DNA from: an uncultured Alphaproteobacteria bacterium
Lineage (GTDB): Bacteria > Pseudomonadota > Alphaproteobacteria > Minwuiales > Minwuiaceae
Direction of reading: 5' to 3'
Assembly (NCBI GenBank): GCA_913064755.1
Contig: CAJYBQ010000069.1
Coordinates: 1 to 10,737, forward strand
Length of the DNA: 10,737 bases
Positions within the stretch are counted from its first letter, which is position 1. Each line of letters begins with the position of its first letter. The position numbers and the translations under genes are program-made. The notes under the pieces are model-generated. The model ran no database searches and was not told where the DNA came from. It was given only the letters and a program-made list of their open reading frames with translations. Positions 6,168 to 10,737 of this stretch are shown one piece after another.

Positions 6168-7733
6168 GGCATCCAGCCCGTGCAGGAACCAGTGCGGATT
6201 GCCGCCGCGGCCATCCCCGGCCAGCCCCTCGCGATAGATCCAGTACCGGCGCCCGCTGCTGTCCTCCACGTTGTAGTAATCACGCAGACGCACGACCGAT
6301 TTCTCCCGCCACCATTCCGGCGCGATGCGTTCCGGCCCGCCGCTGCGCACGATGCGGTGGGTCTGGCGTCGCCAGATGAAACGGGCGGGCGGGCCATCGG
6401 GGATGGCATGCAGCACCTGCACCTCCTCCGGTCGGGGCAGCAGGCGCAGCGGGCGCGCTGGGGCGGGCGTGTCGTCGGGTGCCGCCTCCGCCTCCGCCGT
6501 CATCGCGGCAAGGTTCCGGTCGGCGGGAACCATGGCCTCCGCGCGTTCCGGGATGTGGCTGCCGCGGCCCATCGGGCGCAGCACCGACTGTCGACCCAGC
6601 CGTGCGATCAGCCGGTCCACCAGCCGCGCCAGTGCCACGCCATTGTCGGTCTCGCCCCCCAGGTCCGGTTGCGCCATGGCCAGGTCCTGACCGTCCAGCA
6701 CATCCAGGGTCATGGCCTCGAATCCGAATCCCGGATCGAGTGTTTCCATCTTGTTCTCGAAAAGCCGGGCCAGGTGGACCGGGTCGCGACTGGGGCGGCT
6801 GGTCGCGACCTCGATCGCCGAGACCCCGCCGTCGACGCGGTAACCGGTGAAACGCAGGCGGCGGGTGCCGATGTTGCGGTCTTCCATCTGGCCTGCCAGG
6901 TCCGCCATCAGGTGGTCCAGCATGAGGGCAAGGCTGTCGATCTCCGTGATCGGTTCGGCCAGCGTGCGCAGGCTGCGCAGCGGCACCGTCAGCGCCGTCG
7001 CCACCAGCGGTTCGGTGGTGCGACCCATGGCCTGGTCCAGCCGTGCCATTGGGTTGCCGGGCAGGGGCGTGCCATGGCGGAACCGCCGGGCGAGGGCGGC
7101 GCGTGGTACATCGGCCAGCCTGTCGACGGTCCTGAACCCCAGCCGTTCCAGCAGCAGCACCGTGTTGCCATCCAGCCGCAGCGCCGCCACGGGCAGCTTG
7201 CCCAGGTCCGTCGCCAGGGTATCGGGCGTGCAGACATGAACATGCGCCCGGCCATATCGGGCGAGGGCCCAGGCACTGCCGACCGTGGGGGCAATGGCGA
7301 TGCGGGTGCTCAACCCGGCATCGCGGAAGGCGCGGCGCATGTCGGCGATGATCGCGGCTTCCCCGCCCCACAGGTGGTCGGCGCCGGTGGTGTCGAGCAT
7401 CAGGCCATCCACCCCGTCCGTGCGTGTCCAGGGGCACCAGCGCTGGCACCAGTGGGACAGGCGCGCCAGGTCGGCGGTGTCCAGCCGTTCCTCCGCATCC
7501 TCCACGCGCAGGTCGGGCACCAGGGTACGCGTGTCGGTGACGCGCGCACCACGGCCGATCCCCAGCGCGGCGGCGGCGGCGTTCATGTCATGGATCACCG
7601 GGCCATGCGTGCCGGGCCGGGCCAGCACGATGGGTTCAGTCTCCGCCGTGGCCTTCGCGCCGTAGTGCCGGCGCCGCCAGCGCTGGATCGCGAAGTGGGG
7701 CAGCCAGATGGAGACGATGCGCCGTGCGGTCAT
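6165..7733 (-). CDS. imuB: ImuB, catalytically inactive Y-family polymerase homologue
   Basis: The 522-residue protein has the ImuB arrangement. The start RRIVSIWLPHFAIQRW (4-19) replaces the metal-binding aspartate segment of active Y-family polymerases. The segment LMLDTTGADHLWGGE (111-125) stands where active enzymes carry the second acidic motif. A thumb/HhH-like region follows (about 178-216), then a little-finger region. QPDLGG (355-360) may be a weak beta-clamp-binding peptide. The ImuB-specific C-terminal domain is present, with GPERIAPEWWR (466-476) and RDYYNVED to WFLHGLDA (484-522). ImuB bridges the clamp, ImuA and DnaE2 in SOS mutagenesis. The start at 7733 is set by GGGAGG (7745-7740) and the conserved N-terminus; the frame is open further up to 7895, but that region is imuA. 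It overlaps the imuA 3' end by 98 nt and the dnaE2 start by one base. It looks complete, unlike its partner DnaE2. Confidence 0.93.
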   Translation of the reverse strand: MTARRIVSIWLPHFAIQRWRRRHYGAKATAETEPIVLARPGTHGPVIHDMNAAAAALGIGRGARVTDTRTLVPDLRVEDAEERLDTADLARLSHWCQRWCPWTRTDGVDGLMLDTTGADHLWGGEAAIIADMRRAFRDAGLSTRIAIAPTVGSAWALARYGRAHVHVCTPDTLATDLGKLPVAALRLDGNTVLLLERLGFRTVDRLADVPRAALARRFRHGTPLPGNPMARLDQAMGRTTEPLVATALTVPLRSLRTLAEPITEIDSLALMLDHLMADLAGQMEDRNIGTRRLRFTGYRVDGGVSAIEVATSRPSRDPVHLARLFENKMETLDPGFGFEAMTLDVLDGQDLAMAQPDLGGETDNGVALARLVDRLIARLGRQSVLRPMGRGSHIPERAEAMVPADRNLAAMTAEAEAAPDDTPAPARPLRLLPRPEEVQVLHAIPDGPPARFIWRRQTHRIVRSGGPERIAPEWWREKSVVRLRDYYNVEDSSGRRYWIYREGLAGDGRGGNPHWFLHGLDA

Positions 7734-8430
7734 ATCCGCCCTCCCATGTTCCGGGCCGCGCATCGCGGGCGCGGAACAGTTCCGTGCGCCAGCGCGGCTC
7801 CCCCGGTGCGCGGGGGTCGTGTGGATGTGGTGTCGATGCGGTGGAGGTGACGCGCCAGCGCCGCCGTGCCACCGATGCAGCCTCCGTGCCGCCAAAGCGG
7901 ATCAGGAATACCGGGATCCCCACCCGCTCCGCCCTGAGGGCCAGGCGTTTGGTGGCGGTGAAGTCCAGCACCTTCGGATCGCCCCAGATCTCTCCGATCA
8001 CGGCCCCGAGGGAGGGGCAGGCAAGCCCTTCCTCCATGGTCCAGAGCACATCGGTGGCATGGCGCGCGCAGGCCAGGATCAGCCTGTCCGGGTCGCCGCC
8101 AAAGCGGGCCCGTGCCCGGCCGTGCGGTTGTCCGGTTTCCTGCGCGCACATGCGGTCCTGCACCCACAGGATGGATTGCCCGGCGGGAATCTGTGCCAGG
8201 GCGAAGCCCACCGCCCCGCCGTCCCGCGTGTCGGCAAACATCTCCACCAGTTGCGCCGTTCCGGGCCGGGGCGGTGCCTGAAGTTGTTCTTCCGAACCTG
8301 ATCCGGTAATATCAGATTTCCATGTAACCTTCTGTTCCTGAATGGATGAACCTGTCATTCGCAGCGGTGATGATGACAGCATCCGTAGCGGACTGCGGGG
8401 TGGGCTGGATTTGTGATGGCGTGCGTTCAT
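7636..8430 (-). CDS. imuA: ImuA, RecA-like SOS mutagenesis accessory protein
   Basis: The frame encodes up to 264 residues. The region from about residue 60 onward matches ImuA: ILWVQDRM (87-94), a DPDRLILACARHATDVLW block (113-130), IGEIWGDPKVLDFTATKRLALRAE (145-168 region), and a tail with GEPRWRTELFRARDARPGTWEGGYD (210-234 region). ImuA is a RecA-fold protein working with ImuB and DnaE2 in damage-induced mutagenesis. No GK[S/T] P-loop is visible. The first about 55 residues are basic, Ser/Pro-rich and not recognised. ATG 8430 has no clear Shine-Dalgarno site and lies only about 10 bases from a possible -10 element, so leaderless initiation or a later start (ATG 8382 or 8358) is possible. 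The last 33 codons overlap imuB in another frame. Its promoter carries a LexA-type site, so damage induction is expected. Confidence 0.88.
   Translation of the reverse strand: MNARHHKSSPPRSPLRMLSSSPLRMTGSSIQEQKVTWKSDITGSGSEEQLQAPPRPGTAQLVEMFADTRDGGAVGFALAQIPAGQSILWVQDRMCAQETGQPHGRARARFGGDPDRLILACARHATDVLWTMEEGLACPSLGAVIGEIWGDPKVLDFTATKRLALRAERVGIPVFLIRFGGTEAASVARRRWRVTSTASTPHPHDPRAPGEPRWRTELFRARDARPGTWEGGYDRTAHRLHLAAPLRDPALAAPALRREGHGGD
7740..7745 (-). promoter_or_regulatory. Ribosome binding site of imuB inside imuA
   Basis: The minus strand reads GGGAGG here, 6 nt before the ATG at 7733. It lies inside the imuA coding region, supports independent initiation of imuB, and excludes the longer upstream start at 7895. 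Confidence 0.75.
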
Positions 8431-8448
8431 GCCGCCAAAATAACAGAT

Positions 8449-8474
8449 GTTCCTTTTTTGTTCTACATGAGAAC
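8449..8474 (-). promoter_or_regulatory. LexA (SOS) operator of the imuA-imuB-dnaE2 cassette
   Basis: On the plus strand GTTC (8449-8452), seven bases, then GTTC (8460-8463) form the direct-repeat SOS box GTTC-N7-GTTC known from alphaproteobacterial LexA. In the gene direction this is GAAC-N7-GAAC. A third half-site, GAAC at 8471-8474, follows after another seven bases in inverted orientation, so half-sites recur every 11 bp. The minus strand has a possible -10 element, TGTTAT (8445-8440), between the box and the imuA start, so bound LexA would block the promoter. This agrees with the known SOS control of imuAB-dnaE2 cassettes. Confidence 0.85.
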
Positions 8475-8505
8475 ACGATGCTGAAACGATTCAGGTCGCA
8501 CCGCT

Positions 8506-9588
8506 TCAGGCCGGGATAGCCAGCGCCGTCATGTGATTGTCCCAGGCGATCTCCGCATGCCGAACCGTCCGCTGCCCGCTTCGGATGATCCCCGTGCCGC
8601 TGGTCGCGGCGATACCCGTACTGTCCGGGGCAAGGCCGCAGACATCCGTCACCGCGATCGTTTCCAGGTAGGCGCCGGACCGGCCATCCAGCATCACGAT
8701 GACACCGCCACGGGGACTGGAGACGGCGACAAGCTGGCCATCATGGCTGGCCGCAATCGAGCCGGCGTAGTTCCGGAACGAAGCCGTCACGGCCCGGGGC
8801 AGGTCGAGCAGGCGCATGCCGTCCCCGCCATCCCAGCGCCCGACCAGCGGTGGCTGTTCCATGGCCGGGCCTTCGTGCTGACAGCAGAACCAGACCCCGC
8901 CATCGGGGGCCTGCACCAGGTGGCGGATGGAAAGTCGATGCAGGGCGGGCGGCAGTGTCGCCCTTGCCAGCAACGCGCCGGTCGCCAGGTCCACGCGGGC
9001 CAGCGACGGCTGCATGTCGGGAATGTTCAGCTTTCGCCGCGGGTAGTCGGGGTGGGTGAGGATGCCGCCATTGGCAATCACGGCGGCGGTGCCGTCGCGG
9101 GTCAGCAGGGCCTCGTGCGGGCCGATGCCATGGGTCTCGATCTCGCCCGCCCGGCGATAGCCGTGCCGGGTGTCATGAATGCCGAGCACACCGCGCGCGG
9201 CCTCGAAATCATTCTGCGTGGTGAACAGCCGACTGCCATCGGCGCTGAAGAAGCCATGGCCGAGGAAATGCCGATCCGCCGAAGTGCCGAACGTCGGCGC
9301 GGCCCGCATGTCGGCGGGGGTGAAGGGCACCGCGAAGCGACCGGGACGGCGGGCGAAGACCACGGCCTGCAGACCGTCCGGGCTGACCGCCATGCCATGG
9401 CCACGACCGGGCAGGGGGAAGCTGCCGACGATCCGCCCCCCGCTGTCCAGCGCCATCGCGTGGAACCCGTCGGCGCGACGACCGGTGGCCAGGAATGCGG
9501 GTGATGCCGGGGGGGACATGCCGAAACCCGGCAGGGGCAGGGCCGAACAGGCCAACCCCAGCAGCAGGCCGCGCCGATCCATCGCCAT
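8506..9588 (-). CDS. DUF1513 family periplasmic protein, Tat-exported
   Basis: The 360-residue protein starts with MAMDRRGLLLGLACSALPLP, a twin-arginine-type signal (RR at 5-6 followed by a hydrophobic stretch), so export as a folded protein to the periplasm is likely. The mature part matches the DUF1513 (COG3490) family: RGHGMAVSPDG (62-72), LGHGFFSADGSRLFTTQND (109-127), GIGPHEALLTRDGT (154-167), NGGILTHPDYPRRKLN (173-188) and WDNH (349-352). The repeated short strands and DG turns suggest a beta-propeller. The biochemical role is unknown; the family is found with imelysin and di-haem oxidoreductase genes thought to act in iron handling. ATG 9588 comes two bases after the imelysin stop, with GGAG (9599-9596) upstream. 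ATG 9582 (MDRR) is an alternative start. It appears to be the last gene of the operon. Confidence 0.85.
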   Translation of the reverse strand: MAMDRRGLLLGLACSALPLPGFGMSPPASPAFLATGRRADGFHAMALDSGGRIVGSFPLPGRGHGMAVSPDGLQAVVFARRPGRFAVPFTPADMRAAPTFGTSADRHFLGHGFFSADGSRLFTTQNDFEAARGVLGIHDTRHGYRRAGEIETHGIGPHEALLTRDGTAAVIANGGILTHPDYPRRKLNIPDMQPSLARVDLATGALLARATLPPALHRLSIRHLVQAPDGGVWFCCQHEGPAMEQPPLVGRWDGGDGMRLLDLPRAVTASFRNYAGSIAASHDGQLVAVSSPRGGVIVMLDGRSGAYLETIAVTDVCGLAPDSTGIAATSGTGIIRSGQRTVRHAEIAWDNHMTALAIPA

Positions 9589-9590
9589 CT

Positions 9591-10682
9591 TCAGTCTCCA
9601 TCCAGCGCGTTGAAGCCCCTCGTCAGGCCGAGCGCGGGCAGCAGGCGGGTCTCGTGAAGCGCGACCACGGCCCGCAGCGGAATGCGGGCGTAGTTCAGCA
9701 ATTCATGGGTCTCGGTCGAATGCAGGCGCGCTGCGATCGGCGTGGCATCACGGGCCACGCGGTCGAGGGCGTCCAGGGACTGGGTCAGTTCGAAGTTCAC
9801 CTCCCGCAGCGACCCGGCAAGCGTCGGATGATCCGCATCCACGTGCCGCGCCATGTCCAGCAGTGCCCGGCTGGCGGCGATGTTTGCCGCCGCTGCCGGA
9901 ACCATCAGGCCGCTGCGCTGGAACTGGGCCGCACGCGGATTGGCGTCCGCCGGTCCGTTGCGCAGGACGCGCCCGAGTTTCTGTTCCTCGACGACCTGAA
10001 TCTGCTCCATCGCGGCCTTCAGCAACGCCTGCAGCGCCTCCCCCTCGTCGCGATAGAGCGGGTTCTCCGGGCCGGGATTGCGCAACAGCGCCGCTTGCGA
10101 CTGCTGCCAGTCGGCCAGCAGCGCGGTCGCATTGCCGTGGATCACCGTGGCAATGGTCCGGCCATAGGCGCAGGGGAATGCCGCGCCGGGGTCTGTGCTG
10201 TCGAACAGCACGATCTCCAGCGCCGAAAGTCCCTGCACGGCGACACTCCTGGCCCCCAGGCTTTCCGCCGCCAGCGCACCGGGGTCTTCCGTGCGGATGA
10301 TCTGCCGGGTCTGCCGTGCGCCCAGTCCCCGCCGGTCGGGCCAGAAGTTCAGGCGGGCCAGGCGGTTGTCCACCAGTCCCGGGCCGAAGCGATACATCTC
10401 GATACGGGAAAAGGCGCTGACCAGCGCGGCGAAACCGTTCCGTGCGGTTTCCAGTCCGTCCGGCGACGGTGCGCGGCAGAACGCGGCCACGGCCCGTTGT
10501 CCGGCACCCGCCGCATCCACCAGCGCCCGGTGGTCGGGCAGGATTGTGTCGGCCAGGGCGTGATCGACCAGCCGGGCATGAATGGCGGTCATGTCATCGG
10601 CCGGGTCGCCATTGGCAGGGCCGGTACTCACCAGGCCGGCGAACACTGCCAGGGCAGCAACCTGTCGCAAGCGCATCAGCAT
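9591..10682 (-). CDS. Imelysin family periplasmic protein (COG3489-like)
   Basis: The 363-residue protein has an N-terminal secretion signal (about 1-25, cleavage near ANG-DP) and no obvious lipobox cysteine. The mature part is rich in helix, with RIEMYRFGPG (93-102), LNFWPDRRGLG (111-121), VQGLSALEIVLFD (149-161) and the C-terminal GFNALDGD (356-363), all typical of the imelysin/EfeO-like M75 superfamily. Where imelysins of the IrpA/ICMP type have GxHxxE, this protein has GLSALE (151-156), keeping Gly and Glu but with Ser for His. A metallopeptidase role is therefore not supported; a structural or metal-binding role in periplasmic iron uptake is more likely. The ATG at 10682 shares its A with the stop of the upstream gene, with GGAG 8 nt before it. 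ATG 10676 is an alternative. Confidence 0.88.
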   Translation of the reverse strand: MLMRLRQVAALAVFAGLVSTGPANGDPADDMTAIHARLVDHALADTILPDHRALVDAAGAGQRAVAAFCRAPSPDGLETARNGFAALVSAFSRIEMYRFGPGLVDNRLARLNFWPDRRGLGARQTRQIIRTEDPGALAAESLGARSVAVQGLSALEIVLFDSTDPGAAFPCAYGRTIATVIHGNATALLADWQQSQAALLRNPGPENPLYRDEGEALQALLKAAMEQIQVVEEQKLGRVLRNGPADANPRAAQFQRSGLMVPAAAANIAASRALLDMARHVDADHPTLAGSLREVNFELTQSLDALDRVARDATPIAARLHSTETHELLNYARIPLRAVVALHETRLLPALGLTRGFNALDGD

Positions 10683-10737
10683 CAGAGTGACTCCAGGAAT
10701 TTCAGCAGCGCGGCGCGCTCCACCGGTGTCATGGCGA
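10682..10737 (-). CDS. Probable di-haem oxidoreductase (COG3488-like), C-terminal end
   Basis: Only 17 codons and the stop are in the window, read from the right edge: AMTPVERAALLKFLESL, then TGA (10684-10682). The pattern TPxERxALLxFLxSL is the usual last helix of cytochrome-c-like domains, including the di-haem 'thiol oxidoreductase' family that is commonly encoded just before imelysin and DUF1513 genes. No haem motif lies within the fragment, so the assignment depends on this helix and the gene order. Its stop overlaps the imelysin start (TGATG), which implies translational coupling. Confidence 0.6.
   Translation of the reverse strand, partial: AMTPVERAALLKFLESL

Noticed and set aside
6180..7850. 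Open plus-strand frame of 556 codons opposite imuB
   Set aside because: Antisense shadow; the minus strand encodes a complete ImuB with its specific C-terminal domain.
7734..7895. Longer imuB with 54 extra N-terminal residues
   Set aside because: The extra residues are low-complexity and lie inside imuA. The GGGAGG site and conserved N-terminus fix the start at 7733.
8481..8494. Small inverted repeat CTGAA-ACGA-TTCAG after the DUF1513 gene, as a terminator
   Set aside because: A 5-bp, AT-containing stem with no T-run is too weak to call a terminator.
8533..9504. Open plus-strand frame of 323 codons opposite the DUF1513 gene
   Set aside because: No recognisable motifs, whereas the minus frame has a Tat signal and DUF1513 family motifs.
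1..10737. CRISPR arrays, transposases, integrases, tRNA or toxin-antitoxin genes
   Set aside because: No regular repeat-spacer structure, transposase or integrase motifs, tRNA-like cloverleaf or toxin/antitoxin-like small gene pairs were recognised by eye.

Overview
The window is about 10.7 kb of GC-rich, tightly packed DNA, probably from an alphaproteobacterium. The best clue is a LexA-type operator of the alphaproteobacterial form (GTTC-N7-GTTC) directly upstream of an imuA-imuB-dnaE2 mutagenesis cassette. The periplasmic imelysin/DUF1513 operon, the GST/SSADH pair and the short or overlapping gene junctions also fit. No tRNA, rRNA, CRISPR array, insertion sequence or phage gene was seen, and no stretch over 300 bases lacks a gene.

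Layout. Bases 1-150 (+) hold the last 49 codons of a Dpp/Opp-type peptide ABC transporter ATPase. A strong 12-bp stem-loop (158-192) separates it from a convergent aldehyde dehydrogenase of the succinate-semialdehyde type (222-1649, -), which lies downstream of a long glutathione S-transferase-family gene (1725-2645, -). A 114-bp divergent promoter region (2646-2759) follows, then a short-chain dehydrogenase (2760-3524, +) and, one base later, a cytochrome P450 (3526 to about 4740, +). The dehydrogenases, GST and P450 resemble a small-molecule oxidation module, but no substrate can be read from the sequence.

From about 4771 to 8430 (-) lies the SOS mutagenesis cassette: imuA (8430-7636), imuB (7733-6165, overlapping imuA by 98 nt) and dnaE2 (starting at 6165, sharing one base with the imuB stop). 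imuA and imuB look complete. dnaE2 does not: recognisable DnaE2 sequence stops after about 465 of a usual 1,000 or more residues. There it meets, tail to tail, the P450 gene, which has itself lost its stop codon. The join (4738-4770) carries two perfect copies of a 9-bp direct repeat. A deletion or inversion breakpoint, or an assembly chimera, explains this best, and it is the most notable observation here. The third catalytic aspartate of the polymerase lies in the missing part, so the cassette should not work as a translesion polymerase unless the rest is supplied elsewhere.

From 8506 to the right end (-) is an iron-related periplasmic operon: the C-terminus of a probable di-haem oxidoreductase (10737-10682), an imelysin-family protein (10682-9591) and a Tat-exported DUF1513 protein (9588-8506). 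The genes abut or overlap. The SOS promoter of imuA sits in the 75-bp gap just after this operon.
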